Of a stretch of DNA of 64,000 nucleotides, positions 1 to 9,813 are shown in pieces; positions within the stretch are counted from its first letter, which is position 1; every line of letters starts with the position of its first letter. Both the position numbers and the translations under genes were made by a program. Source of the DNA: Photobacterium obscurum (GTDB taxonomy: Bacteria; Pseudomonadota; Gammaproteobacteria; Enterobacterales; Vibrionaceae); assembly GCF_026191635.1 (NCBI RefSeq), contig NZ_JAKRRW010000017.1, positions 1 through 64,000 of the forward strand, read 5' to 3'. The notes below the pieces were generated by a model. That model was given only the letters and a program-made list of their open reading frames with translations, searched no databases and was not told the origin of the DNA.

Positions 1-1
1 A

Positions 2-85
2 ACCAATGTCGACCAATTCGATTACGGACGGAATGAGTTCGAACTTCACAACAAAGCTCTTATCTCAGAACGGAACATTATATAA
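2..85 (+). CDS. C-terminal end of an unidentified gene (partial)
   Basis: One frame is open from the window edge to a TAA at 83-85, giving about 27 residues that end in SERNII. The stop is followed four bases later by a strong terminator hairpin, which is what one expects at the end of a real gene. The fragment is too short to assign a family. Another frame is also open here but runs straight through the terminator, so it is less likely. Confidence 0.4.
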   Translation, partial: TNVDQFDYGRNEFELHNKALISERNII

Positions 86-88
86 AAT

Positions 89-115
89 AAAGCCCCGGAT
101 TACGCTCGGGGCTTT
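89..115. terminator. Bidirectional rho-independent terminator
   Basis: A nine-base-pair stem (AAAGCCCCG with CGGGGCTTT) closes a nine-base loop. On the minus strand it is followed by TTATTTTATA. It sits between the end of the partial plus-strand gene and the end of the minus-strand protease gene, so it probably serves both. Confidence 0.75.
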
Positions 116-144
116 GTTGAAAGGTGTCTTCTCTTATACTCCCA

Positions 145-2943
145 TCAAGCTTTTGGTTTACCTTCTTTAGGAGTGAGCATTGCCTCCATCTGCTGAGTAT
201 CCTTGCCTATCAAACGTACAGACAACGCGTTAACTTCAGCCAATGTCAGTGTCGACATGATCTTCTCAGGATGAATTACCGCTTGCGGGTCTGCACCAAA
301 CAGCAGGAAGCTACTGAGTATCCGCGCCTGTTCATGCGGGTTAGTTAATCCTAATTTCAGATCTGCTGCCAGCTGTGACTTAACGGCAGCATACTCAGCG
401 GCGGTAAATCCCTTCCTTGCATTATCCAGTACCCGTTGAGTGCCCGTTCTCACAGCATCTAATTTATCGGGCGCCGCGTTAACAAGAAATGCCACCAGCG
501 CCTCACCACTGCCATCAAACCAGGTCAGCTGGACATACGGGTCATAACTCAATCCCTGCGCATTGCGCAGCTCATCACGATACCTCTTATCCAGTAACCG
601 ATAGAACAACTCAGAGGTAAACCGATCCCGGGTTGTTTTCGGCTCTCCCTGAGAAAACAGGTTGAGCTCATAATTAATCGTATTATCGACCGCTTCCGCT
701 ACTTTCTTCGACGCAACTGAGACCTTCGGCTCAGTTCGATAATCAGTAATTACACCCGCGGGCTCAAAATCAATACCGGCCACATAACGTCTGAGCATCC
801 TGTTGAAATCCCCGACCTCGATATCAGCACTGACAACCAGGGTATAATTACGTTTTTTCCTCATCAAGGTATCAAAAACAGCCTGCACCTGATCGGGTGT
901 GACTTGCGCAAAATCATCCCCAGTTACGATCTGCATCGGACTCTCGGAAGGGTAAAGCGTCCCGACAACCTGACTGACAAAGCTACCGAACGGAGATGAC
1001 AGCCAATTATCCTGCTCGATGACTAATTCATGTTGTACCGCCGTAAATTGCTGCTCATTCACTTTCGCAGCAGTTATTGCCTGGTTGAGCACCGATAGTG
1101 CAAACGGAAGTTCCTGCTTGCCCGTTTCACTATATAAACCATGTGAGGTTTCCCAAAGAACCGACTCAAGATAGGTATTATGGCGAAGTAATAACTTATC
1201 TAATTCCGATGCGGAAAAACCTGCCAACCCGCTACGGTCAAAGACAGGCCCCACCATTTTAGCCGCAGGGTGCAATTCTGGTTGCAATGCCGCCATCCCG
1301 CCGGATGACATCAGATATAGATGAACATCACCACCGGCTTCGGGCATCTGCCTTAACCAAACTTCGATACCATTTTCCAATGTCCAGCGATGTGTCGTTG
1401 GCTCAATCGCCTCATAAGAAGTGATCTCTCCCCCTTTCTCAGGCAACGGAAAAGTATCTGAAGAGGAAGCCATCAACAGCTCCTTGCCTGCATCTGAAAA
1501 TTGCTTCTGGAACTGAGCAAATGTCGCTTTGGCTTTCTCGGTGTTCTCTTCCCTTGTTAGCAGTAAAACCGGCTTATTGTTTTCTGCACTAAGATACTGT
1601 TTGATTGCTTTATTCAGCTTTTCTTTATCGAGCAATGCGACAAATTGCTTTAGCTGGCTGCGAACCGCTTCCTTCGGCAATTGTGTCTTACCCTCCATTA
1701 GGGTGTAAAGGCGATCTTCGGAAAAATCGACAGCTTTTTTGTTCAACCACTGTGTATCTAGGCTATTGACCTGATTTCGCCACGTTTCTTTAATCGTGGC
1801 TAACTCAACATCACCTACACCGTGATCTCGCAAGCTAGCTAATTCTTCAGCAAAGAATAGCTGAGCCGCCAGCCGATCCGCTTCAGCAAATTCAACGACT
1901 ATCTCACCGATGTAACGATTGATAATAAGGCTAGTGCTGACAAATGAATTAAGCAGTGGCGACTGAGCTTCTATATGCCGATCTTTCAACCGTTGTGCGA
2001 TAGCCCTGATCACCGTATCTTCAAGAAGCAAAGCCTGATACTCAATATCAGTCGTCACCTGGCTGTCACTAAACTCCATCAACAAAGCCATTCCGGCCTG
2101 TTGCCCTGCTGCGCCAGAAATAAACAAAGGCTCTGATGTAAGCCCTGCAATCCCTTCCTCTTGAGGCCTGGCTGTGACGAGCTGATCGGCGGCTTGCTCT
2201 GATTCACCGAAATAACGTGAAATCATCGGTTCTAGCTGCTTACGATCAATATCACCAGTAATAATCAGCTCTGTCTTTTGAGGTAAGTAATGGGCATGAT
2301 AAAAAGCCTGTAAGCCGTCACGACTCAGGCTCTTGATACTGTCTTGGGTACCAAGCACATCTCTGCCTTCATAACGACTACCTTGCAGTAACGCCTCGAA
2401 GACTTTGAGCTCGGCGGGTTTGTCACCACGTTGGGCAAACCGGAATTCGCCTAAAACAGCCCCTTTTTCATTCTCAATAAGCCCAGGTTCCAACGTTAAC
2501 TTTCCAGTGGCAATATCACCAAGCCAGGTCATCGCACTCTCCAGCCGCTGATTATTCGGGAGATCGATTTGATAACTCGTTACATCATGCGTCGTAAACG
2601 CATTCAGGTCATGTCCAAACGACACTCCCGCATCAACAAACAAGGACTCAACATTCTTAGCACCAAAACCGGCACTGCCAAGAAACGCCATATGTTCAAG
2701 GAAATGTGCATACCCGGCCTGCTCAGCCGTTTCATCAACGGCACCAGTATGAACAAGCAAGCGAAGTGAAACTGGCTCCCCGCTAACTGGTAGCAAATGA
2801 TATTGCAATCCGTTTTTCAGTTGCCCTTGCAGCCACTGGTTATCCACCTCAAGCGATTGTGGTTCATGCAAATGCTGGCAAGCCACCAGCAACAAGGTGG
2901 CAAAAATAATTCCCCAAGGTCTAACTAACCTTTTTATTTCCAT
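145..2943 (-). CDS. M16 (insulinase/pitrilysin) family zinc protease lipoprotein, PqqL-like
   Basis: The 932-residue product has a short hydrophobic leader ending in a lipobox (LVAC, Cys22), so it is probably a lipoprotein anchored in the envelope. The inverted zinc motif HFLEH lies at residues 80-84 (His80, Glu83, His84), in the N-terminal catalytic half, and a second M16-like half fills residues 500-930. Full-length two-repeat M16 proteases such as E. coli PqqL are about 930 residues, matching this one. The family cleaves peptides in the periplasm; PqqL itself has been linked to handling of peptide or siderophore-protein substrates, which is not shown here. The gene stands alone between a terminator and an oppositely reading small ORF. 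There is no clear Shine-Dalgarno sequence ahead of the ATG. Family call is firm; the substrate is unknown. Confidence 0.9.
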   Translation of the reverse strand: MEIKRLVRPWGIIFATLLLVACQHLHEPQSLEVDNQWLQGQLKNGLQYHLLPVSGEPVSLRLLVHTGAVDETAEQAGYAHFLEHMAFLGSAGFGAKNVESLFVDAGVSFGHDLNAFTTHDVTSYQIDLPNNQRLESAMTWLGDIATGKLTLEPGLIENEKGAVLGEFRFAQRGDKPAELKVFEALLQGSRYEGRDVLGTQDSIKSLSRDGLQAFYHAHYLPQKTELIITGDIDRKQLEPMISRYFGESEQAADQLVTARPQEEGIAGLTSEPLFISGAAGQQAGMALLMEFSDSQVTTDIEYQALLLEDTVIRAIAQRLKDRHIEAQSPLLNSFVSTSLIINRYIGEIVVEFAEADRLAAQLFFAEELASLRDHGVGDVELATIKETWRNQVNSLDTQWLNKKAVDFSEDRLYTLMEGKTQLPKEAVRSQLKQFVALLDKEKLNKAIKQYLSAENNKPVLLLTREENTEKAKATFAQFQKQFSDAGKELLMASSSDTFPLPEKGGEITSYEAIEPTTHRWTLENGIEVWLRQMPEAGGDVHLYLMSSGGMAALQPELHPAAKMVGPVFDRSGLAGFSASELDKLLLRHNTYLESVLWETSHGLYSETGKQELPFALSVLNQAITAAKVNEQQFTAVQHELVIEQDNWLSSPFGSFVSQVVGTLYPSESPMQIVTGDDFAQVTPDQVQAVFDTLMRKKRNYTLVVSADIEVGDFNRMLRRYVAGIDFEPAGVITDYRTEPKVSVASKKVAEAVDNTINYELNLFSQGEPKTTRDRFTSELFYRLLDKRYRDELRNAQGLSYDPYVQLTWFDGSGEALVAFLVNAAPDKLDAVRTGTQRVLDNARKGFTAAEYAAVKSQLAADLKLGLTNPHEQARILSSFLLFGADPQAVIHPEKIMSTLTLAEVNALSVRLIGKDTQQMEAMLTPKEGKPKA

Positions 2944-3045
2944 ATACTGATACCGAATCTAGATATTCAACCAATTTATTATCATACAATTATCAAGCGG
3001 CTGAAATATATAATTTTTCAATATCAGTTAATGGATAAGGTTAAT

Positions 3046-3180
3046 ATGCTGATAAGCGTATTGAATGACTATTTGAATGTGGTGGCTATGACCAGTACCG
3101 TTAACGGTATTGGCCGTGGTATGTGTATGAAACAAAAAGTTGGCTTAGATCTAATAGAGGGGGGAAACTTGCACCCTTAG
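3046..3180 (+). CDS. Possible small protein, 44 residues
   Basis: An ATG at 3046, five bases after AAGG (3037-3040), opens a 44-codon frame that ends in TAG at 3178-3180 and overlaps the last codon of the convergent HAD gene by four bases. It is too short for standard ORF calling. The predicted peptide (MLISVLNDYLNVV at the start) has a mildly hydrophobic N-terminus and I recognise no family. The only support is the ribosome-binding site and the open frame, so it may be chance. Confidence 0.2.
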   Translation: MLISVLNDYLNVVAMTSTVNGIGRGMCMKQKVGLDLIEGGNLHP

Positions 3181-3815
3181 CGCAATAGTTCAACCAGTTG
3201 TTCTGGCTTATCGAACAAATAAGTTGGCGAGGCCTGCTTCAGCTCAAACTCGGAACCATAGCCCCACAAGACTCCCGCAGAGTCGAGCTGATTATGGCGG
3301 GCAGCGGTCAGGTCTACCGCACGGTCTCCGATCATTACTGTAGAATCACTAATCACACCATGTTGACGAAGTTGCTCAAGCTGTTGCCATTTTTCAATCC
3401 CGATATCGCCACCGCTTACAAACTCGAACAGCTCGCCAAGGCCAAACATTGCCAAAATTTTCTCGGCAAAGTCAGCCCGCTTTGACGTACAAACTCCGAG
3501 ATGGCACTTCCCACTCGCCTTCAAGTTAATCAATGTTTGCTTGATTCCCGGATACAAATGGTTCTCTGCATAACCTACATCAGCATACCGTTCGCGATAC
3601 TTAGCCACCATCATCTCAATAAATAACGGGTCATGATTCCCGGTCAACTCGATAAAAGTCTTATCTAGCGGTGGGCCAATATACGTTGCAATCTCCGCTT
3701 CACTTCGTGGAGCAAAGCCATTTTCCAACAGGGCAAAATTGAACGATCTCACGATCCCTTCCTTAGGATCACTAATCGTGCCGTCTAAATCAAAAACCAA
3801 CCATTCATAACTCAC
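3177..3815 (-). CDS. HAD-superfamily hydrolase, phosphoglycolate phosphatase-like
   Basis: The 212-residue protein opens with the HAD motif I, FDLDGTISDP, with nucleophile Asp9 and acid/base Asp11. A C1-type helical cap follows (about residues 15-85), then VCTSKRADF as motif II and MIGDRAVDL as motif III/IV. This is the architecture of Gph/PGMB-type small phosphatases that act on phosphoglycolate, nucleotides or sugar phosphates in the cytoplasm. A clear Shine-Dalgarno sequence (AAGGAGG, spacing about seven bases) supports the ATG. It is a single gene 68 bases upstream of the end of torS on the same strand, so read-through from torS is possible. The exact substrate cannot be read from sequence. 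Confidence 0.85.
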   Translation of the reverse strand: MSYEWLVFDLDGTISDPKEGIVRSFNFALLENGFAPRSEAEIATYIGPPLDKTFIELTGNHDPLFIEMMVAKYRERYADVGYAENHLYPGIKQTLINLKASGKCHLGVCTSKRADFAEKILAMFGLGELFEFVSGGDIGIEKWQQLEQLRQHGVISDSTVMIGDRAVDLTAARHNQLDSAGVLWGYGSEFELKQASPTYLFDKPEQLVELLR

Positions 3816-3882
3816 TGAAACCTCCTTGTTCCCTATGGCAATTATTATTGTGCAATCAATAGATATCAGCTCAGGTAACTAG

Positions 3883-6822
3883 TCAACTTTGACAAAAAGC
3901 CGTCGCCAGTGCCTGCTTGGACTCATCAAACACCACTGACAGTTCATCGACTTCAAGGTGGTCGATATTGCCCTCTTTGGCCGCTTTTTCATACGCCAAG
4001 CACACTTTGTGTAATCGAGTCAGCCCCATGGTACCTGCTGCCCCCTTTAAGGTATGGGCGTAATTTGAAACATTATTCAAATCCCCCTCGGCAATTGAGC
4101 CCAGCAGTTTGCTGAGTGTCTCCGAAGAAGAGTCAATAAACAGGCCAATCAACTTATTCACCTGTGCCTCGCCCAGCACCTTGAGATCGCTGCCCAGTAC
4201 GGACTCATCAAGTATCGGCCACGTTTCACCTTGTACCACGTCTGTTTGCTCCTGTTGTTCTATTTGGATTGGTTGCGTGTCATCGCCGGTATCAACCATC
4301 ACGCGTTGATCACCTGATAAGATCCCGCCTATCACCTCTATCAGCTGCTTCTCAACCAGCGGCTTAGGAAGAAAGCTGGCAAAACCTGCAGCCAGGTAAA
4401 TTTCAACCTCTTCACGGAATACATGCGCAGAAAAGGCAACCATTGGCGTTGGTTCATACCAACTGTCACTATGCCGCACTTCTTCTATCCGACGTAACCG
4501 GTGAAGTAGCGTTACTCCATCAGTATCCGGTAGGTTGATATCCAGCAAGGCAATATCAAATTCTTGCTCTCGATACACTTGCTCAGCCTGCTTGCCATCT
4601 TCTGCGATCACCACGCTATGGCCCAGCCGGTGTAAGAAGCCCTCAGCAACTAGGCTATTTACCGGATTGTCTTCCACCAGCAAAATATGTGCGGCAGGCG
4701 CGGATTGGCTGGCACTCTCAATAACCTGAGAGCGCTCCCCCGGCTCCATACTCAAAGTAAACCAGAAACAACTACCGACATTCGGTGTCGAGCGAACCCC
4801 GATCTCACCATACATCGCCTCAATAATTCGCTTGCTGATTGCCAGGCCGAGTCCTGTTCCTCCGACGGTTTGGCGTCCTTCCAACGACTGCTGGAAAGCA
4901 TCAAACATACTCTGTTGTTCGTCGGTCGCAATACCCACACCGGTATCTTCGACCTCAAACAATAGCTCATCGGCAAACGTTGGGTCTGGCCTTACATTAA
5001 TCCGAACCTGACCTTCATCCGTAAATTTAATCGCATTACTGACCAGGTTCACCAGTACCTGACGGATACGAGTTGCATCCCCAATCCAGTAATCATTCAT
5101 ACCGGCTTCAATATGGCAGCTCAGCTTAATCCGTTTTGCCAGCGCACGGTTTTCCAGCATGTCATAAACATCGGAAACCAGCTCTGAAAGCGAAAAGTCA
5201 CTCTTACGGATATCAAGATGACCAGCCTCTATCTTTGAGTAGTCCAGAATATCGTTGAGGATGTCCAACAAAGACTCACCACTACGGTTGATCACTTCAA
5301 GGTATCTGGCCTGCTTCTCTGTCAGCCCCGTATCGGCAAGCAAAGATGCAGTACCCAAAACTCCGTTCATCGGCGTACGGATTTCATGACTCATGGTTGC
5401 GAGAAATGCCGACTTGGCACGGTTAGCACGCTCAGCTTCTGAGCGCGCCTCGGCATGGTTCTTCACTTCCTGGTTTAGCTTACAGTTGGCTTTCTCCAGC
5501 TCGCTAGTTCGCTGCGCGACCAAACGTTCAAGGCTTGTTTTGTGTTGCTGTAATTCATGGCGAATTTTTCGCTCAACCTGAGCCAGACGATGGCGCTCGG
5601 AAGCGGTATCACGGGCAACCATAATCGCCCGCCCCATTTGCGCCAGTTCGTCTTCTCCGCGAATTGATAGCTGGATATCAAGATCACCGCGCGCCAACGA
5701 CATCAGAGCCTGGCTATAATCATTGATCCGACGTATGACCCTGGCATAGACGTAGCGCCACATAATCAAGACCAAAGCAAGCATACCGACGGCGGAAATA
5801 CCGATCAGACTATTCCTTGCAACTGTCAATGTCTCATCGACTCGAGTTATCGCTTGCTGTGTCCCTTCATTTGCGGCAGTGATAATCCCATCCACCGTTT
5901 GGTTCAATTGCTGAAACAGCACCAGATTCTGCTGCTCCATCCGCTCAACATCCTTTTTGGCATATAACAGCTGCTCTTGGGTACCAAACAGCAAACCGCC
6001 CCGCTTCAGTGTCTGGGTCAACACCAACAACTGCTTAGAGCGACTTGGATCTTCCACTGACTTTACCCGCCGGTGCATGACAGATACGGCGTTGTTATAA
6101 CGGCGTTTCAACGCTGATAACGACTTAATGTCACTCACCTGGTTGGAGTCATCAAGCATATTGATGACCTGCAAAGAGAGAAAACGCAATTCAAACAAAC
6201 GCTCAGATAAGTCCATATCGACCTCGACCAAACTATCCAGCGCTTTAAAAACAGCTTGGTCATCACCAGCATCAACCAAATCGTAGATACGCGAGACATT
6301 TGCCACAGCAATGGTATTGGCATTAGAAACCTGAGACTGGGACAGAGAATCAATTTGCAGCGTCGCCTTGGACATTTCTTCAGTCAATGCTTTCACTTCG
6401 GCCTGCAAGTCTATCTTTCGCCCTACAAGTAAGCCTAACATAGCCAGGTTATCAACAATTCTTCTTACGTCATCCTCCAGCTTCTCCATCAGCTGCGGTT
6501 CAAAAGAGTATTGCTCCAACTCATTAAGGCTATGTTTTAATCCCTGAATATGAATCGTCAGCGCTTTTCCCTGACGATCCCTTTCCCGCTCATCATTAGA
6601 CTTTGCCAATACCTGTGCCGTAAAAATAATTCGGGTGCTCAAGTCCGAAAGTTCACGCGCCTCTGCCAGCGCCGGAACCGCAGAGTTAATGACCGTACGT
6701 TCCGTCTTGGCGACCAAAGAAAAGCCAGCTACGCCGATAACGGCTGCAATTATCATCAGCCCGGCCATCATCGAGAAGGCGATCAGAAGTTTTCGACCAA
6801 TGCCGCTAGGAGTGAATGTCAT
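3883..6822 (-). CDS. torS: TorS hybrid sensor histidine kinase (TMAO sensing)
   Basis: This is a 979-residue unorthodox kinase with, in order, a first membrane helix (residues 8-35), a helical periplasmic sensor, a second membrane helix (about 335-360), HAMP, coiled coil, DHp box MSHEIRTPMNG (His479), HATPase, receiver domain (phosphoacceptor Asp761 in ALLDINLPD) and HPt domain (His923 in AHTLKG). The domain order matches E. coli TorS (914 residues). TorS works with the periplasmic protein TorT to detect trimethylamine oxide and passes phosphate to TorR. The ATG at 6822 is preferred over the GTG at 6861 because it puts the charged residues directly before the first helix, as in E. coli; neither has a good ribosome-binding site. 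It is divergent from torT, but torR and torCAD are not in the window. Confidence 0.9.
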   Translation of the reverse strand: MTFTPSGIGRKLLIAFSMMAGLMIIAAVIGVAGFSLVAKTERTVINSAVPALAEARELSDLSTRIIFTAQVLAKSNDERERDRQGKALTIHIQGLKHSLNELEQYSFEPQLMEKLEDDVRRIVDNLAMLGLLVGRKIDLQAEVKALTEEMSKATLQIDSLSQSQVSNANTIAVANVSRIYDLVDAGDDQAVFKALDSLVEVDMDLSERLFELRFLSLQVINMLDDSNQVSDIKSLSALKRRYNNAVSVMHRRVKSVEDPSRSKQLLVLTQTLKRGGLLFGTQEQLLYAKKDVERMEQQNLVLFQQLNQTVDGIITAANEGTQQAITRVDETLTVARNSLIGISAVGMLALVLIMWRYVYARVIRRINDYSQALMSLARGDLDIQLSIRGEDELAQMGRAIMVARDTASERHRLAQVERKIRHELQQHKTSLERLVAQRTSELEKANCKLNQEVKNHAEARSEAERANRAKSAFLATMSHEIRTPMNGVLGTASLLADTGLTEKQARYLEVINRSGESLLDILNDILDYSKIEAGHLDIRKSDFSLSELVSDVYDMLENRALAKRIKLSCHIEAGMNDYWIGDATRIRQVLVNLVSNAIKFTDEGQVRINVRPDPTFADELLFEVEDTGVGIATDEQQSMFDAFQQSLEGRQTVGGTGLGLAISKRIIEAMYGEIGVRSTPNVGSCFWFTLSMEPGERSQVIESASQSAPAAHILLVEDNPVNSLVAEGFLHRLGHSVVIAEDGKQAEQVYREQEFDIALLDINLPDTDGVTLLHRLRRIEEVRHSDSWYEPTPMVAFSAHVFREEVEIYLAAGFASFLPKPLVEKQLIEVIGGILSGDQRVMVDTGDDTQPIQIEQQEQTDVVQGETWPILDESVLGSDLKVLGEAQVNKLIGLFIDSSSETLSKLLGSIAEGDLNNVSNYAHTLKGAAGTMGLTRLHKVCLAYEKAAKEGNIDHLEVDELSVVFDESKQALATAFCQS

Positions 6823-6915
6823 ACAGAAGAACCACAACAGGAAAAAATTAGGTTTAACCACACAAAATAAAACATTACTATTTTGCCAGCGATGACGGTA
6901 TAGATGCTATTAATC

Positions 6916-7998
6916 ATGAATAAAATACGGCTTTTTTCTTTCTTATTACTCATTTTCTCTCTCGATTCAGCTTATGGCGTCGAAGTCGTCAGCCACAAGC
7001 CAGCTTTTGCGGAGAGTAAGCAATCACATTCGCTCAAATACCAGCCGCTTAAAACCGCAAGCAAGGCCTGGAAAATCTGTGCCGTATATCCCCACTTGAA
7101 GGATTCCTACTGGCTATCTGTTAATTACGGCATGGTCGAGCATGCAAAAGAATTAGGCGTCAAACTGAAAGTCTTGGAAGCTGGTGGTTACCCTAACTTG
7201 GCGAAACAACAGGCACAGATTTTGGACTGTCGCCAATGGGGAGCAGAGGCCATCATCCTCGGCACCGTCGACAGTACCGCCTATGATGGAATGCTATCGC
7301 AGCTCACTGGCAATATTCCTGTTTTTGCTACCATCAACGATATTAATATGAACGATCCGGACACCCGAAAAAACATTACCGCGAAAGTCGGAGTCGACTG
7401 GTATGACATGGGGCAAAAAACAGGTGAGTTTCTGGCAGCACGGCACCCGCGAGGAAGCGGTATTGTTAATATCGCCCTGTTACCCGGCCCGGCAAAGCGT
7501 GGCGGAACCAAACCTGTGACCCAGGGCTTCCGTGACGCCGTCAAGGACAGTGACATCAATATTGTCACAACCCGATGGGCAGACAACAGCAAGGAATTAC
7601 AACGCAACCTGATCCAGGAACTATTGGCCGGGGGACTCCACCTTGACTACATCGTTGGCGGCGCAGTCGCAGCTGAGGTCGCGATCAGTGAGCTACGTGC
7701 CAATGAAAAATCAAATCAAATAAGCGTTGTCTCCACGTATCTCAGTCACGGTGTCTACCGTGGGTTACGTCGCGGAAAAATATTGTTTGCGCCAACCGAC
7801 AAGATGGCTCAGCAGGCTATGCTATCTATTGACCAGGCTGTTCGTCACCTTGAAAACAAGCCAATCCAGCGCGATGTTTCCCCACTCATCGAGGGACTAA
7901 CACCGACACACCTGCCGAGAAAGGTCATCACAGACTCTCTGTCACCGGCAGAATTTCGGCCGGCATTCAATGTCTTCGACCACCAGGTACAGCGATAG
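6916..7998 (+). CDS. torT: TorT periplasmic TMAO-binding sensor protein
   Basis: The 360-residue product has a Sec signal peptide (MNKIRLFSFLLLIFS then SAYG) followed by a type I periplasmic binding-protein fold, with features such as KICAVYPHLKDSYWLSVNYG and the later ALLPGPAKRGGTKPVTQGF segment. E. coli TorT is 342 residues and binds TMAO, then contacts the periplasmic domain of TorS. The ATG at 6916 is preferred over the in-frame ATG at 6904 because it directly begins a standard signal peptide. The divergent arrangement with torS, with a 93-base control region between them, is the same as in E. coli and strongly supports the call. Confidence 0.9.
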   Translation: MNKIRLFSFLLLIFSLDSAYGVEVVSHKPAFAESKQSHSLKYQPLKTASKAWKICAVYPHLKDSYWLSVNYGMVEHAKELGVKLKVLEAGGYPNLAKQQAQILDCRQWGAEAIILGTVDSTAYDGMLSQLTGNIPVFATINDINMNDPDTRKNITAKVGVDWYDMGQKTGEFLAARHPRGSGIVNIALLPGPAKRGGTKPVTQGFRDAVKDSDINIVTTRWADNSKELQRNLIQELLAGGLHLDYIVGGAVAAEVAISELRANEKSNQISVVSTYLSHGVYRGLRRGKILFAPTDKMAQQAMLSIDQAVRHLENKPIQRDVSPLIEGLTPTHLPRKVITDSLSPAEFRPAFNVFDHQVQR

Positions 7999-8154
7999 AA
8001 ATATATTATCGTCACTATATGCTTCTATCATTATTGTTAGCCACCTTTGATTTCAACGCTTTGCGTTGTACTTCTCTGACTGGCTCTGATATTAATATCA
8101 ATCGATTTTTCTATCAGTAATATTTTCACGAAACGTATCTTAGTGGAGTCCTGG

Positions 8155-8613
8155 ATGCACGTAACGACCCGCAAAATGGAAACTAACAAGCACATTGCAC
8201 TTGTAGCGCACGATAACTGCAAAACACATCTTTTGCGCTGGGTAGCAGAGCACAAAGACAAGTTGCAAGGCCATTCCCTGTATGCAACAGGAACCACCGG
8301 ACACATGATATCCCGTGAAACAGGCCTTCCCGTCAATTGCCTGCTAAGTGGCCCAATGGGGGGTGACCAGCAGCTCGGCGCCCTGATTTCCGAAGGCAAA
8401 ATCGACATGATGATTTTCTTCTGGGATCCACTCAATGCCGTTCCGCATGATCCGGACGTAAAAGCCCTGCTTCGAATTTCTGCAGTCTGGAACATCCCGG
8501 TCGCAACTAACCGTGCCAGCGCCAATTTCATGATTTCATCACCAAAACTGGCAGAAGAAGTTGAGATCGAAATTCCGGATTACGATGCCTACCTAACAGA
8601 ACGTTTAGGCTAA
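8155..8613 (+). CDS. mgsA: Methylglyoxal synthase
   Basis: The enzyme converts dihydroxyacetone phosphate to methylglyoxal and phosphate, a bypass of lower glycolysis that relieves sugar-phosphate stress. The sequence follows E. coli MgsA almost throughout: [16 protein letters not shown], the active-site loop SGPMGGDQQ with Asp71, and [20 protein letters not shown]. Starting at the ATG at 8155 gives exactly 152 residues, the E. coli length, and puts the catalytic Asp at 71. GGAG at 8145-8148 is six bases away, whereas the upstream GTG at 8143 would place it inside the gene. It is monocistronic, ending in a strong terminator. Confidence 0.97.
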   Translation: MHVTTRKMETNKHIALVAHDNCKTHLLRWVAEHKDKLQGHSLYATGTTGHMISRETGLPVNCLLSGPMGGDQQLGALISEGKIDMMIFFWDPLNAVPHDPDVKALLRISAVWNIPVATNRASANFMISSPKLAEEVEIEIPDYDAYLTERLG

Positions 8614-8647
8614 TCTCGACTCTGCAACCAACATAGTTCGCCAAGTT

Positions 8648-8679
8648 AAGCCCTCTTATTCACAAGAGGGCTTTTTATT
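8648..8679 (+). terminator. Rho-independent terminator of mgsA
   Basis: An AGCCCTCTT / AAGAGGGCT stem with a short loop is followed by TTTTTATTT on the plus strand, 35 bases after the mgsA stop. Confidence 0.9.
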
Positions 8680-8798
8680 TGCTCCAGATAACAAACCACC
8701 GAACAAACAGCAATAATCTCAATCCTTATCAGGCAAGCTGCTGAAATTCGGTTTATGTTTATAAGCATAAAAAAATACAGGAAAATCGGTGGTGGCAC

Positions 8799-9785
8799 AT
8801 GAAAGCTTGGAAACTTACCCGCCCGGAAGGACTCGACTGCCTTAAACTTTCCCGCGCAGCAAAACCAACGCCCGCAGCTGACGAAGTCTGTATTCATGTT
8901 GCGGCTGTCGGGCTCAACCCGATTGATTACAAGCTGACCAGTTGGGGATATGCCACATGGCAATACCCGCAAATTATCGGGCTGGATGTTGCCGGTACTG
9001 TCGCCTTAGTCGGCAAAGATGTGAACCACTTTCAGCCCGGGGACCGTGTGGTATGCTTCGCCGATCCCCGCCATGGTGGTGGTTTCGCCTACTACGCGAC
9101 CACCAAAGCGTATACCCTGAGTCGTATCCCCGAGCAAGTCAGTTTTGAACAGGCCGCCGCCCTGCCCTGTGCCGGGTATAGCGCGTGGTTGGCTGTCCAC
9201 GATAAACTCCATGTTCATCCTGGACAAAAAATCGCGATTACTGGCGCCGGAGGCGGTGTAGGAGGGTTTGCCGTGCAACTGGCCAAACTGGCAGGAGCTA
9301 CGGTTTACGCGATTGCTGAGAAGCGGCATCACCAACGCCTACTCGGATATGGCACCGACGCGGTTCTTGACCCGACAACCGACAATATTGCAATGAAGCT
9401 CATAGAGCTAACTGAAGATCAGCTCGTTCATGCCGTCATTGACTGTGTATCGGCAAAATCAGGCAGCGTGATGAGCGCCCTTATTCGCTATAACGGTGAG
9501 ATAGTCATGGTTGCCGACCAGTTCAATCAGGTACCGCTATTGGCCACCACCAAAGCGTTAAGCATACATGAGGTTGCCCTGCATGGTACCTACGCCCACG
9601 GTACCCTTGAACATATCCACCATCTGGCCGATATCGGCAACACCTTAAGTAACCTTGTTGCCGAGGGAAAGCTCGACCCAATGATCGAGCAGGTATTACC
9701 TTTTGACAGGCTGGTAGAAGGACTGGAAACGCTGAAACAGCAGACCCACAGTGGCAAGCTGGTTGCGACTGTCACCACACTATAG
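8799..9785 (+). CDS. Zinc-independent MDR oxidoreductase (quinone oxidoreductase/alcohol dehydrogenase family)
   Basis: The 328-residue protein is a medium-chain dehydrogenase/reductase: GroES-like N-terminal domain (residues 1-120, with GLNPIDYK and GLDVAGTV) and a Rossmann domain with the nucleotide motif GAGGGVGGFAVQLAKLAG near residue 150. I do not see the cysteine cluster of a structural zinc or the catalytic Cys/His pair, which places it with the quinone-reductase-like, NADPH-using members acting on enones or aldehydes. Its position directly after methylglyoxal synthase hints at carbonyl handling, but mgsA is closed by a terminator and the link is only inference. It converges on helD with 28 bases between the stops. 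Confidence 0.85.
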   Translation: MKAWKLTRPEGLDCLKLSRAAKPTPAADEVCIHVAAVGLNPIDYKLTSWGYATWQYPQIIGLDVAGTVALVGKDVNHFQPGDRVVCFADPRHGGGFAYYATTKAYTLSRIPEQVSFEQAAALPCAGYSAWLAVHDKLHVHPGQKIAITGAGGGVGGFAVQLAKLAGATVYAIAEKRHHQRLLGYGTDAVLDPTTDNIAMKLIELTEDQLVHAVIDCVSAKSGSVMSALIRYNGEIVMVADQFNQVPLLATTKALSIHEVALHGTYAHGTLEHIHHLADIGNTLSNLVAEGKLDPMIEQVLPFDRLVEGLETLKQQTHSGKLVATVTTL

Positions 9786-9813
9786 TTGTGACGAACACAG
9801 CCAAGAACCTCGA

